A stretch of DNA of 64,000 nucleotides. Source: Wolfiporia cocos. Taxonomy: Eukaryota > Basidiomycota > Agaricomycetes > Polyporales > Phaeolaceae. The notes under the pieces were generated by a model, which ran no database searches, was not told the DNA's origin, and was given only the letters and a program-made list of their open reading frames with translations. The translations under genes were made by a program, and so were the position numbers. Below are positions 31,601-42,333 of this stretch, piece by piece (positions within the stretch are counted from its first letter, which is position 1; every line of letters starts with the position of its first letter). The DNA lies in the NCBI GenBank assembly GCA_029448655.1, contig JACCLO010000012.1, forward strand, positions 62,001-126,000, given 5' to 3'.

Positions 31601-33148
31601 TGTAATACTTGTTTGACAATACGACGGTGTTCCAACAAGTCATTTCCGAACACAAGGATGTCGTCTAGGTAGACAATGACCTTTCCTTCTCTGATAAGGT
31701 CACCTAGGATATCGTTCATCATGTGTTGGAACGTGCTGGGTGCATTACAAAAACCGAAGTACATGACTACAGCTTCGTAAAGGCCGTTAGGCGTAATGAA
31801 TGCGGTCTTCCATTCATCTCCCTCCTTGATTCTTACGTTGTTGTAACCCCAACGCAAGTCGAGTTTCGTAAATATCGAAGCCTGGCTAAGCTTATCGATA
31901 AGCTCGTCTATGCGTGGGAGAGGGTACCTATTTTTAATGGTCAAGTCGTTTACCTTTCGGTAATCGACTACCATTCGGGCTCCGCCGTCTTTTTTAGGGA
32001 CGAAGAAGACCGGGCTCGCTATCGGGGATTTCGAGTGTCGGATGTAGCCCTTCCGTAACTCTTCCTGGATCCACTGATCTAGCGAGTTCGCTTCCTGAGG
32101 AGACATCTTGTATGCCTTACTCGGGGGCGGTAGTACCGCGTCATCGGGGAAGTCGATGGCGTGGTCGTATGGTTTCTGCTCGGGCATCCTTTCGGATGCG
32201 CGTTGAGAAAATACCGTGGGACCAAACTCCTGGTATTCCTCCGGAACCAAGGATTTCCATTTCTGGAGATCCGCATCTGTCAGAAATTCATCATCGGACT
32301 TCTTCGTTATCGACTGAATGGCGTCGATAAGGAGTTCCGTTCCTTCGTCAAGGGTGTTTACCCAAGCGACAAAGGGATTCTCAGGCTCCTCTAAGCCGAG
32401 AAAATCTATTGGAAAGTCGTTGATGATCTGATAGATGTTGCGGGGTTCGATTTCGTCTTCTTCCTGAGAAATCGAAACCCGTTTGCCATGTTTGCATTTT
32501 TCCGTACACCGATATGTGAAAGTTCCTTCCGGCCAATTGAAGTCCGGGTTGTGTTTTAGGAACCAGTCATATCCGAGGATCACATCCGCATTCTGTACGT
32601 CCATTACGTACAAGAACTCGGTGGACTTGTGTTCCTCGTGCACCATATAAGCTTTTACTGCCATATTGATATTACCGGCGGTATTAGAGGTACCGTCGGT
32701 GTTGCGAATCTCGAGGGGCGAAGGTAGTTTCTGAGTGACTAACTTCTCCTCGTGTACGAGTTTCTTATCTATGACGCTTATTGATGCACCGGTGTCGATT
32801 AATGCCATGGCGTTTACTTTTTTGCCGTATACCCACAGTTCCACTTCGATAGAGAACGATTTATTGTCGTCTCGAGAATCGTTTCCATGTACATTATACA
32901 AAGTGAAAAATTTTAATGCGAGCGGGTCAGGCGAAAAGTATTTTACAGGAGGGGCACATGTAGCTAGTGTCCGAGTCCTCCGGGCAAAGTCCATTGCCGA
33001 ATTGCCGAATATACCGAGATGGGATACCGGGTGACGTACGACCGCCTTGTCTTCCCACAAGACAAGGGGTCCTTGTGAAGCCCCGTCGTAGGGGTGCTCT
33101 TCTTCAGGGAGCTGTGTGCTCCCAGCCGCTGCGGGGCTGGTGCATTCT
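28672..33148 (-). CDS. pol: C Pol polyprotein with chromodomain and dUTPase
   Basis: Domains in order: protease (DTGAS near 32800), RT (YLDD near 31665), RNase H (ADSSDYATG near 31225), integrase (HHDH near 30545, CDTC near 30435, DRG near 30150), GPF, chromodomain (LWEVEKILDH, YRIRWKG near 29400), dUTPase. The dUTPase motifs are SVGFDLYTA, APRSSLA, GVIDHDYQGEV, GDKIAQLI and GTGGFGSTG. The frame is open far upstream, but sequence before about 33148 overlaps gag. I placed the start at the gag stop because no ATG there is clearly correct. Relative to gag this frame is plus one, unlike A, B and D. Confidence 0.92.
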
Positions 33149-33644
33149 TCACAAGACGTCTTCGAGACGCGTGGTGGGGGCGAGGGGAACCGAGATGGTC
33201 CCGACATTGGCGACAGTGGTGGCGGGGTTCGGTGTTCCTGCTGAGCTTGAGTCAGCCGACACTTCTTCCCAGATCGTTCGGGCACGATACATCTTGCCAT
33301 CCACGGGGGGCGCCGAGTACGGCTTCTTGCCAGAAGCCTGTCCCTTTCCACTACCCGAAGGAGCAGCCGTGGTCTTTCCAGACGCGGCAGCTGCATCCTT
33401 TGCCCTTTGTTGTTCAGCCCGCTGAGCGGCAGGCACGAACGTTCCCGCAGCCTTGTCCGCGGCAAGCTTAGGACACTTATTGAAATAGTGTCCCGTCTGC
33501 TTGCAGTAGGTGCAGACGGCGTTGGCGGTGCCGGCGGGGGCTTTGGCGGGCGCCTTTCCCTTGTCCTTCTTTTTCTCCGACTTCTTTGTAGAAGCAGAGG
33601 ACGTCTCCTTCTTTTCGGCAGGGGCCGAGTCCTTTTTGCCGGCC

Positions 33645-34247
33645 TGACGCAGACACTCACTAAGACTGAATATAAATGTTGAGGGGCGGTGTCGATAAGT
33701 GTGAAGTGTTAAGAGTCAAGCAGTTGGTAAGAACAACTAGTCGATTGTCGAGGAGAACTATTCTGAGTCTACAACGTACTCAGAGGCCAGCTTATATACA
33801 TGAAGGGTAAGACCCGTAACACCGTAGATAAGACTAGAGGTACCGCAGGGCGTAGGGTTATGTACCGGTAATGGTACGACCCGAAGCTTGTGATAGTTCC
33901 AAAGGTCGCTGACTGAGCGTAAGGCTACAGCATGTGACGTGAGTTAGGCCGCTGACTGAGCGTAAGCCAGCGGCAGGTGACGCGAGTCACTAGAAAGCCA
34001 TGTGACGTGTGGCAACGTATGTTGTGAACTCTTTGTAGGATCACGTGCAGGAAAGATAAGATAAGTCTACAGATAAGACGAGGCGCCATGATAGGCGCTG
34101 AGCTAACGTGCACAAGAGATAAGATAAGAGGTATCTACGAGAGTGAGATAAGATAAGACATAACGTGACTTGGAGAGCGAGTAGAACGAGCTGTAGAAAA
34201 TCAGAGAAAATAGGGAAAAATAGGGAAAAATAAGAGAAACCGTGACA
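33645..34247 (-). repeat. D 3' LTR (603 bp)
   Basis: Plus strand begins TGACGCAGACACTC and ends AAACCGTGACA. Seven GATAAG words cluster at 34053-34160, in U3, as possible GATA-factor sites. TATATAC lies near 33795. The start of U3 has repeated TATTTTTCCC units (minus strand). Confidence 0.95.
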
Positions 34248-34328
34248 TTACCCCCTCCTCAAAATTCAGCGTCCCAATGAAGCAGCTAAAAATGCTAGAG
34301 CCCACTAAAGGGTTAGACTTTGCTTGCG
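34248..34328 (-). other. D 3' untranslated region
   Basis: Contains polypurine tract GGAGGGGGTAA (34248-34258), a hairpin with a GGGAC loop at 34265-34281 (TTCATT and GCTGAA arms), and a block shared with A at 34294-34320 (plus strand GCTAGAGCCCA ... GGGTTAGACTT). Confidence 0.7.
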
Positions 34329-37300
34329 CTACTTGCCTGTGCTACCAAAACCCTTTGTACCTCGTTGACCTTGTTGACCGTGCAAGAGATTGTAAGCGGA
34401 GGGCGACGAGACATGTTCTTCGGGATAGTACATCCGATGAACTAGTAGCTGGGCTACTTTGTCTTTTGCCTTAACTTCGTATGCGGTTGATCCAAGGTTG
34501 TGAATCATGACCTTGACTTCCCCTCTATAGTCCCAATCGATAACTCCTCCGAGTACGATTAGGCTTTGTTTCGCCATGCTAGACCGGGTTGCCAGTTGTC
34601 CGTAATGCCCGTAAGGGAACAGGACTTGAAGTCCTGTTGATATAGTGGCGGTTTGGCCGGGCTGGATGGTTAATCCTTCCATAGCATATATATCGTATCC
34701 AGCGGAGTGTGGGGTCCCTTTTACGGGATAGAGTGGAGCCGTGTCCTTGTCACCGAATGGTACGGCGAATTCCAGATAGTCATTGAAGACGATGTTGTCT
34801 TCTACGAAGTTTCCGTATGGGTCTCTTTTCAGCCATCGGCTGGTGGGTTTGACTGGCCTCTCCTCATCGGAGTCGTAGCCCTCGGATTCGTCGTCTACGT
34901 TGTCCGAGTGCATGGGCCAGTCATCAGGCCAGAGGTAACGATCTCCCACTTTCCAGTTAGGATCATCGTCGGGTTCAGCAACAGCAATCGTTCGGTGTGC
35001 CGAGAGGTGGTTTGTCTGAGCATCGAAGAACCGGGCTTTGTATTCGTCCAGTACTTCCTTAGAGTGCTCAAGGTTTTCTTCGGGTTCCCATGTATCGTCC
35101 TTAGACGTAGTGTCTGACCATCGGATGAGGTACTCAAGTTTCCCTCTTCGCTTCCGATGGTTAAGGATTTCCGATACTTCCCATTCTCTGTCGTCGTCTT
35201 CAGATGGTTCAGGAGACGGCGACCGATCTTCCGTTTGGACGTATGGTACTAGCTTGGATGCGTGAAATACCGGGTGATATTCACGATATTGTGACCCCAT
35301 TGTTAATCTGAAGGTCACCGGCGATAAGACTTCTGCAATCTTGAAAGGGCCGATATATTGTGGGGCCAGACTCTTTTCAGATGTCTGGTAGTCCTTAGTA
35401 CTGAGTAGTACTTTATCACCAACGCGTAGATCGAGTTGTTTGTGTCCTCGATCACTGTACCATTTCCATCGTTCAGAAGCTACTAACATAGCGGCTTTCG
35501 CTTCTTGTTGTGCTTTCCAGCGTTCGTGTGCGATGTCGTTTAAGTCAGGATTGACTGTGCGGGGGAGTTCCTGATCGCTAGGTCCAGCCAGGGGGTGTCT
35601 ACCTAGTTCGACAAAGAAGGGCGAGTGCCTGGTAGTTTCCGACGCTACGTTATTGTAAGCAAACTCTGCGGTCGGCAAGAGTCTGCTCCAATTGTCTTTT
35701 CTATACGAATTGACGTAGCAGCGCAGGTACTGTTCCAGGGTTTGATTAACCCTCTCTGTCTGTCCATCGGTCTGTGGATGATAAGCTGTTGACATCGAAT
35801 GTTCGATATTGAGGAATTGACAGAATTCCTTGAACAGCTTTGACGCGAATTGGACGCCTCTATCGCTAATGATCTGACGAGGCAGGCCGTGTAACGGGTA
35901 AACCCGTGTATACAAGATATCGGCCAAATCCTTTGTTCCAAACTTGGAACTGATCGGATAGAAACGCGCCCTCTTCGTTAGTCGATCCACTACAACCATA
36001 ATGGAGTCGTAAGTCTTCTTGTTATCGATAGACTTTGGTAGGTACATAATGAAGTCGATTGTGATGACTTCCCATGGCTGGGTTGGTACGGGATTAGGTT
36101 TAAGTAACCCGTACGGCTTCTCAGGTCGACTCTTCATCTTTTGACAGATGTCGCATTCCTGAACGTACTTCTTAACGAACGTTGATATGCCTGGCCACCA
36201 GAAGTTACGAGTTACTAATTCGTAGGTCTTCCAGCGTCCGAAGTGACCAGCGGTAATGTGGTCGTGGTGTGCGGCTACTACGCGTCGGCGTGTCTGCTCG
36301 ACGTTAGGGACATAGACCTTGCCCTTGTGTAGTAGTAAGCCGTTCTCGTAGTTCCAGTCTTGGAGCTCTTTCTTGAATTCCCTTGGTCCCGATGAGAGAA
36401 GGGATTGATAGGACGAAGTTAGCTTATCGTCTTGTAATGCTAAGCGGATAGCCTCGAGTAAGGACTGATTAGAGTCTTCGGCCAAAGACGTAGTTTCGTC
36501 AGAAGAGGTTTCCAGGGCCCGAATGGCGAATTCGGTCGCAAAAAATTCCGGTTTAAGGAGGATTTTATCCCTGTTATCGAGTTCCACCCCCTCTTCATGA
36601 TCTGGCCTCCTGGACAGAGGATCCGCGGTAAGCATTGTCTTTCCGGGCTTGTGATACAACTTGAAGTTGAATCGAGTTAGGTATAATGCCCAACGTGCCT
36701 GTCGTCGTGTAAGCTTTTGCGCCGTCTTGAAGTATGTAAGATTTGCGTGATCTGTCCATACTTCGAATACCTTAGGGTGCCCCTCGAGATAATGACGCCA
36801 TTCTTCGAGTGAACGAATAATAGCAAGGAGTTCCTTGTCATATATCTCGTAATTACGTTCGGCTTCAGTCATAGACTTGCTGTAATAAGCAACAGGATGG
36901 TATAAACCATCCTTAGGGTCTAGTTGTGAAAGGACTGAGCCGGTCGCAAAGTCAGAGGCATCGGACTCGATCCTGAAAGGCGAGTCTTGGTCTGGTATTC
37001 TAAGAATTGGCGCAGACGTAAAGGCCTTTTTCAGGTCCTCAAACGCCTGTTGCTCCTTCTCGCCCCAAGCCCATTTCTGGTTCTTGCGGGTGAGTTGTGT
37101 GAGTGGTTTGGCCTTGTAAGAAAAGTCCCTAATAAATCGCCTATAGAAATTGGCGAAGCCTAAGAAGGCTTGGACTTCCTTAACCTTGGTTGGTTGAGGC
37201 CAATCAAGAACCCCTTCGTACTTCTTTGGGTCCATCGCAACGGAGTTATGGGAGATAATCATCCCCAAGTACTCGATGGACTTTTGTTCGAAGAAGCATT

Positions 37301-38693
37301 TCTCGGGTTTCGCATAGAGGTCGGAATCCTGAAGTCGCTGCAATACGGCTTTGACTAGTTTCCGATGCTCTTTGAGGTCGTTTCCGAAAATCAGAATATC
37401 GTCTAGGTAAACGATAACCTTTCCCGACTGAATGAAGTCGGAAAGGACGCTATTCATCATCGCTTGGAATGTGCCTGGCGCGTTACAAAAGCCAAAGTAC
37501 ATAACAGTAGCTTCATACAGCCCCCTATGGGTAATGAAGGCTGTCTTCCACTCGTCCCCTTCCTTTATCCGCACGTTGTTGTACCCCCAACGGAGGTCGA
37601 TCTTTGTAAAGATTGATGCGGATGCGAGCTGATCTATCAACTCGGATATGCGAGGAATGGGATACTTGTTTTGTACTGTGATTTCGTTTAGCTTTCGATA
37701 GTCGACTACCATGCGTAGTGACCCATCTTTCTTTGCTACAAAGAAAACGGGTGATGCTATCGGCGATTTGGATTCTCGGATGTAACCTTTGCGAAGTTCT
37801 TCATCAATCCACTCGTCTAAGGAGTTTTGCTGAAGCTTAGACATTGGGTAACGTTTTACGGGCTTCGGCAGTGTTGCGCCTTCGACAAAGTCGATGGCGT
37901 GGTCATAGTCCTTGCGGACAGGCATCTGCTCTGAAGCCTTGTGACTGAACACTGTCGGACCAAACTCATGATACTCTTTAGGGACTAACGATCTCCACTT
38001 TTCAGTTGAAGACGAGTCTAAGGATTCTTCATCCTTTTCGAGTATCTCTGCTACAAGTTGAGCAAGAGTTTTGTTGTCTTCGTCATCTAGCTGCGATAGC
38101 CAGTTAACGAAGGGGTTGTCGGAATCTCCTTCTCCTAGTGTGTCCAAAGGGAGATCCCATATACTGACCACTTCGTCAGGGAGTTCATCTGCCTCCTCCT
38201 CAGACGGTTTGGCGGGCCTTTGCCTTTTAGCAGCATGTATGCATTTTCCTTCTTTCGTGCACCGGTCATAAGATATCGTTCCTGCACTCCAGTCGAAGTG
38301 CGGGTTATGACGTGTGAACCATTCGTACCCTAGTATAAGATCCTGACCACTTAGTTTTGTTACGGCGAGACCGATAGTCTCTTTATGAATGCCGTGGACC
38401 ATGTAGGCCTTAACTAAAGTGTCGATCTTTCCCGCTTTGTTGTAGGTGCCGTCTGCATTATGTACGTTAATGACAGGGCGAAGCGGTTGGGTTAACAGGT
38501 TATGAGTGGTGACGAAGTCGGAATTAATGACGCTGATTTGAGCGCCACTATCTACAAGCGCTGTAGCCTGTACTTTCTTTCCATATACCCAGAGATCCAC
38601 GTTAATCTTGAAAGATGTAGACGTGTCGCGCGATTGATTATGATAAATATGATTGATCTCTGCAGTGGGTACTATACAACTACGCTCGAACAT
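34329..38693 (-). CDS. pol: D Pol polyprotein with chromodomain and dUTPase
   Basis: About 1454 residues from the first ATG at 38693. The frame is open seven codons further, to the GTG overlapping the gag stop. Order: protease (DSGAQ near 38550), RT (YLDD near 37405), RNase H (SDASDFATG near 36960), integrase (HHDH near 36265, CDIC near 36150, SDRG near 35870), GPF, chromodomain (EWEVSEILNH, YLIRWSD near 35130-35190), dUTPase. The dUTPase motifs are SAGYDIYAM, ATRSSMA, GVIDWDYRGEV, DKVAQLL and GTKGFGSTG. Motif 2 has Thr before Arg-Ser, as in B. No internal stops. Confidence 0.95.
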   Translation of the reverse strand: MFERSCIVPTAEINHIYHNQSRDTSTSFKINVDLWVYGKKVQATALVDSGAQISVINSDFVTTHNLLTQPLRPVINVHNADGTYNKAGKIDTLVKAYMVHGIHKETIGLAVTKLSGQDLILGYEWFTRHNPHFDWSAGTISYDRCTKEGKCIHAAKRQRPAKPSEEEADELPDEVVSIWDLPLDTLGEGDSDNPFVNWLSQLDDEDNKTLAQLVAEILEKDEESLDSSSTEKWRSLVPKEYHEFGPTVFSHKASEQMPVRKDYDHAIDFVEGATLPKPVKRYPMSKLQQNSLDEWIDEELRKGYIRESKSPIASPVFFVAKKDGSLRMVVDYRKLNEITVQNKYPIPRISELIDQLASASIFTKIDLRWGYNNVRIKEGDEWKTAFITHRGLYEATVMYFGFCNAPGTFQAMMNSVLSDFIQSGKVIVYLDDILIFGNDLKEHRKLVKAVLQRLQDSDLYAKPEKCFFEQKSIEYLGMIISHNSVAMDPKKYEGVLDWPQPTKVKEVQAFLGFANFYRRFIRDFSYKAKPLTQLTRKNQKWAWGEKEQQAFEDLKKAFTSAPILRIPDQDSPFRIESDASDFATGSVLSQLDPKDGLYHPVAYYSKSMTEAERNYEIYDKELLAIIRSLEEWRHYLEGHPKVFEVWTDHANLTYFKTAQKLTRRQARWALYLTRFNFKLYHKPGKTMLTADPLSRRPDHEEGVELDNRDKILLKPEFFATEFAIRALETSSDETTSLAEDSNQSLLEAIRLALQDDKLTSSYQSLLSSGPREFKKELQDWNYENGLLLHKGKVYVPNVEQTRRRVVAAHHDHITAGHFGRWKTYELVTRNFWWPGISTFVKKYVQECDICQKMKSRPEKPYGLLKPNPVPTQPWEVITIDFIMYLPKSIDNKKTYDSIMVVVDRLTKRARFYPISSKFGTKDLADILYTRVYPLHGLPRQIISDRGVQFASKLFKEFCQFLNIEHSMSTAYHPQTDGQTERVNQTLEQYLRCYVNSYRKDNWSRLLPTAEFAYNNVASETTRHSPFFVELGRHPLAGPSDQELPRTVNPDLNDIAHERWKAQQEAKAAMLVASERWKWYSDRGHKQLDLRVGDKVLLSTKDYQTSEKSLAPQYIGPFKIAEVLSPVTFRLTMGSQYREYHPVFHASKLVPYVQTEDRSPSPEPSEDDDREWEVSEILNHRKRRGKLEYLIRWSDTTSKDDTWEPEENLEHSKEVLDEYKARFFDAQTNHLSAHRTIAVAEPDDDPNWKVGDRYLWPDDWPMHSDNVDDESEGYDSDEERPVKPTSRWLKRDPYGNFVEDNIVFNDYLEFAVPFGDKDTAPLYPVKGTPHSAGYDIYAMEGLTIQPGQTATISTGLQVLFPYGHYGQLATRSSMAKQSLIVLGGVIDWDYRGEVKVMIHNLGSTAYEVKAKDKVAQLLVHRMYYPEEHVSSPSAYNLLHGQQGQRGTKGFGSTGK

Positions 38694-38710
38694 CGTACAT
38701 GGACAGGCCG

Positions 38711-40621
38711 TCACATACGATCGTAGTAAAAATCCGAAGTATATTTTTTCTTTAAGAGCCGCTTCGGCGGCTCCGAGAGGGTGGACTGATGAACGATAAC
38801 ACCAGTTGTGTCGGGGACGGTGTCCTTATCGGCGTCCGAGTCCGTCGCCGCGACCTCCTCGATGTGCGCGCGGGTGAGCGTCCCCACGGTGGATGTGGTT
38901 GCACTCTGCCCCTCGTCGTTGTCCTCCTCGTCCGTCTCATATCTTTCAATGATTCGAACGAATCGGCGCTTTTTTCCGTCGTTAGCAGGTGCCGGCCTGC
39001 TAGACGTTGCTGATGTGTTTGATGACGACCCGGCTGTCGTCTTGGGCGCTGAAGGGGCAGTTCCCTTCGGCTGGCCTTTCCATCTGCAGTCGGTCCAACC
39101 GGTTGTACAGTTGTCGCGACCGCACTGGGCGCACTTGTGGGGGGGCGAGACGAGGAATTTCTTCCCGCCTGCCCCCTTCGTCCAGTAGGCGTCGGGCCTA
39201 GCGTTGTCGGGCAAACTCTGCCCTGCCTTCTTCGCCTTGTTGCCCCCACCGCTGGCGGTCTTTTCAGATCCGCTGGTTTGGGACGTAGTGATAGTGGCGG
39301 CCTTCTTGCCGCCCGAGCTAACCTCCGCCTTCTTCGTCTCCTTCTTCCCGTCTTCGAAGATACTCCCGGAAATTGCGTCGGGGTACGCGTCCTTATAGAA
39401 CTCGATGGCCATATCGAGATATTTCTCCCACTCGGTGGGGGCGGGGTGCTTGATGATCTTTAACATCGAGAAGCCATCGCGTACCTTTTCAGGTAACGCG
39501 TCCTTGAGCTCCTCCAGCACCGTCGAGTTCTCGGACTTCGCCGCTTTGACAAGTTGGCGAAGTCTCTCCGCGTACGTGAAGAAGTTAGCTTTCGCCTTCT
39601 TCTTCCCCTCGTCGCCGAAGTACCCCTTGATCTCCTTACGGGCCACCTCCTGGTCCGTCTTCTTTCCGTAGACGCGCTCCATGTCGTCCTCGAACTCCTT
39701 CCACGTTCCTAGGGACTTCGTTACGTCTACCGAGTCCCTGATCCTCTTTTCCTGATATTGGAATGCCGACCCTGACAGACGCTGCAGGGCTTCGACGATC
39801 TGCTCCCACTCCTGGTAGATTTTCGCTACCGAGAAGTACATGATGCACTTCTGGAGCCATTCCTTCACCGGGATCTTGGATCCGTCGCCGGTGAAGGTTG
39901 GGGGAGGCGTCGCCTTGGGGCGAAGAGGCGCTACTCCAGCAGGAGCAGCGGTAGTGGTGGTGGAAGCGGAGGCGGCTGTCATTGTGGCAGCGGCCTCGAG
40001 GTTGGCGAGGCGATCGGCGAGATCGCGCGTGGTCGTGGACTCCAATATCCGGAGTCTGGTGAGGGCGGAGTCGAGGTCGTCACGGGCCGACTTGACCCGG
40101 TTTTCCGATGCTGCCAGGCGCGCCTCCAGGAACTTGGTGTACTGGCGGTGCTCGTCTGCCCTGTGAAGGACGAGGCGTAGCCTGGAGTCAAGAGCATAAC
40201 GGAATCGACGAAGTTCCTCATCCGTGTACCTCGCCGCGACGTTGGCGTTCTCGCTCATGAAGTTCAGACACATTTGAAATGTCTGACGGAGGGCGACGTG
40301 TTCTCCCTCGGGGATGCCGTCGTACGCGTCTTCTGCCACCTCGAATTCCTCCCTGACGGGTAGGACATCCTGACTCTCGAACTCCAGCGCCGTGTACTCG
40401 CCGTAGATTGGCGGTAACCGCTCGTTCCCGACTACGGGACCCGAGAAGTGGGTTGGCCAGAGCTCGGACGGGGGAAGTCTGGGTCGAGGGGCTGAGCGGG
40501 GAGCAGGCGTGTGTGGTGCACATGTGACGGGTGTGGGGGAGGTGGTTCGCTCCGGGGTGTGCACGGGCGTGTTGATCGCGGTGCGGGAGCCGGAAGCTTC
40601 GGGTTGTGGGGTTTGCGACAT
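38711..40621 (-). CDS. gag: D Gag polyprotein
   Basis: 636 residues from ATG 40621 (MSQTPQPEASG). Order: Pro/Thr-rich N-terminus, helical coiled-coil region (about 130-220), capsid domain (about 235-400), Lys/Thr/Ser-rich tail. A cysteine cluster CX2CX4CX5C (CAQC near residue 499) replaces the CCHC knuckle. It ends with ATG then TGA, and the pol frame begins at that point in the minus-one register. Confidence 0.92.
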   Translation of the reverse strand: MSQTPQPEASGSRTAINTPVHTPERTTSPTPVTCAPHTPAPRSAPRPRLPPSELWPTHFSGPVVGNERLPPIYGEYTALEFESQDVLPVREEFEVAEDAYDGIPEGEHVALRQTFQMCLNFMSENANVAARYTDEELRRFRYALDSRLRLVLHRADEHRQYTKFLEARLAASENRVKSARDDLDSALTRLRILESTTTRDLADRLANLEAAATMTAASASTTTTAAPAGVAPLRPKATPPPTFTGDGSKIPVKEWLQKCIMYFSVAKIYQEWEQIVEALQRLSGSAFQYQEKRIRDSVDVTKSLGTWKEFEDDMERVYGKKTDQEVARKEIKGYFGDEGKKKAKANFFTYAERLRQLVKAAKSENSTVLEELKDALPEKVRDGFSMLKIIKHPAPTEWEKYLDMAIEFYKDAYPDAISGSIFEDGKKETKKAEVSSGGKKAATITTSQTSGSEKTASGGGNKAKKAGQSLPDNARPDAYWTKGAGGKKFLVSPPHKCAQCGRDNCTTGWTDCRWKGQPKGTAPSAPKTTAGSSSNTSATSSRPAPANDGKKRRFVRIIERYETDEEDNDEGQSATTSTVGTLTRAHIEEVAATDSDADKDTVPDTTGVIVHQSTLSEPPKRLLKKKYTSDFYYDRM

Positions 40622-40814
40622 TGCTAAAAACCTGGTGAGCACTTGTTTGATAAAGCGTGGGAAACCCTGTGAAAAGGAGGAGAACCGAGAAAAAGGTACG
40701 TAATTACTAAAAATTATCTACTGCCATGTGTTGTGCCTTTCTTGAGCGCGAGCTTGAAGTCACACGATAAGAAGCGTAAAAGCAGGACCCCTTCTCAGGT
40801 GGTCTGCGAGGGTG

Positions 40815-41717
40815 TTACATTTGGTGAACGGGGAACCATACATTGAGGGCATTGAGGCCCCGTATTATACGTTGTATGTGCTCCCTATCTACGCTAGGAT
40901 ATCCAGTCATAAAGTTCCCTATGATCTTACAGTTCTTAACTAACAAGCGCATTTGCTTGTTATCGATCCGATCCATAAGGACCGCCTCGATGAAACCTTT
41001 GCACACTGTCTGGAGGTCCCGTATGAGGTTAGTTACCTCGTATGTGGGATGACCGTTACAGAGGTCGGCATTCGCCACGATGCAGGCGTACACCGGGGAA
41101 AGGACCTTCGCGGTCTCCAGGAGTGTATGTATCACCTTGGCACCCCAGTCGAACTTCTTCTCCGTGCAGGAGATGTCGAAGACGTTGAAGTCTCGAGGGA
41201 TGTCGTAGAGGCGTCTTTCAGCCCACTCGGCCCGCGGCAAGCGGACGAGGTCGACGATCTTCTGGAGTTCGTCGGGCGTGAGGATGCGGTTCATAAGCGA
41301 CTGGTCGGGGGGCGGAGGCGCGCGTCGGGCGCGGGAAGCGGCGTCGGCCTCGACGTGGCGAGCTACTTCGGCTTCTTCCTCTAAGCGTCGCTCGTGGGCG
41401 CGCTTAGCAGAAAGGGCCGCGTATTCTCGCATGGCCTTGGCTTCTTCCTCCGCGATCTGCTGGTTCCTTGTTTTGATGGTTGCGGGGCCGAGGCGAGGCC
41501 CGTGGTACTTGGGCTTCCGGATGAGGTCTTCTACCTCCTTTCAGCTCTTGGACGGAATGTCCCAGAGCTCCGGTTTGCCGTTGGCCGCGTTGGTAACGAC
41601 CATCTTATCCGGCATCTTGCCGGTGTCACCCTTCTGCTTCTGCTTCTTGACGATCGGGCCGGCCCTCAGGCGGGCCTCGACCATCTTGATGGACTTCTCT
41701 TGACGCTCGGCAGGCAT
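40815..41717 (-). pseudogene. D ORF0: conserved accessory protein with one in-frame TGA
   Basis: ATG 41717 (MPAERQEKS, close to MPADRQ of B) to the stop at 40815-40817, 300 codons, with TGA at 41541-41543 (codon 59). After it the frame is open, with Glu/Arg-rich helix, CTEKKFDW, and RIDNKQMRLLVKN in the C-terminal region. Either the TGA is a very recent CGA-to-TGA change, since the LTRs are almost identical, or the stop is read through. Function unknown. Confidence 0.75.
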
Positions 41718-42320
41718 GGCTATGTAACTACGTGAGAAAGCTTGTACTAAAACTATATAAAAGTCCAGGAACGGCCGTTCTTGATGCGGTAAGGTGTTAT
41801 GTCGGTGTGTCGACGACGGCGTGCATCTCTCTCATACACGTCCGGAGTGGAAGATACAACGGGTCCCGCTTCCCTTGCGGTCCCGGTAACAAGCCAGATT
41901 AGGGTATTACACCCATGGTGGCTAGCCGCAGCACTCCCAAACGTCCACCGCAGGCAAGCTAGCCGCCGCTAAGAAGCGGTGACCGGGAGATCCCGTTAAG
42001 GTTCAATCCCATATGGTCATTAGGCCGGCAAGCCGGGTTTTAGTCTGGTTCCCGAAGGAACGAGGCTGTGTCCTTACGTCTGGACAATAAACGTGTTACT
42101 AAGTAACGGGGATAGGTCTGGGGCATCGCCCATGTCTAATCCACCGCCGCCGTTCACATTAACGGCCCTTTGCAGGTGCCGCTAATAACCTATTGAATGG
42201 CTGGTCGTCGCCATGTATCCCCCAGATCCCAATACAAAAAGTACCTGTAAAGGGATAGACACCAAACCGCCGGCCTAGAAACACAAATCCCCAGGGCCGA
42301 AAGGCCGGGGGGCGATGAAA
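41718..42320 (-). other. D untranslated leader
   Basis: No gene seen. It contains the conserved hairpin at 41902-41914 (GGGT, loop, ACCC), a flanking block alignable by eye with A (41805-41940), and TCCCCCAGA at 42218-42226 (minus strand TCTGGGGGA), about 95 nt from the primer site. Confidence 0.6.
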
Positions 42321-42331
42321 AGAATAGTTCT
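42321..42331 (-). other. D self-priming primer-binding site
   Basis: Minus strand AGAACTATTCT, two bases after the 5' LTR. It is complementary to the LTR segment 42443-42453 at the inferred RNA 5' end, 30 nt past TATA. Confidence 0.8.
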
Positions 42332-42333
42332 AA

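Noticed and set aside
33169..33660. N-terminal extension of the C pol frame upstream of the gag stop
   Set aside because: It is the out-of-frame reading of the Lys-rich gag tail and of the D LTR edge, with Arg/Pro-rich nonsense composition.
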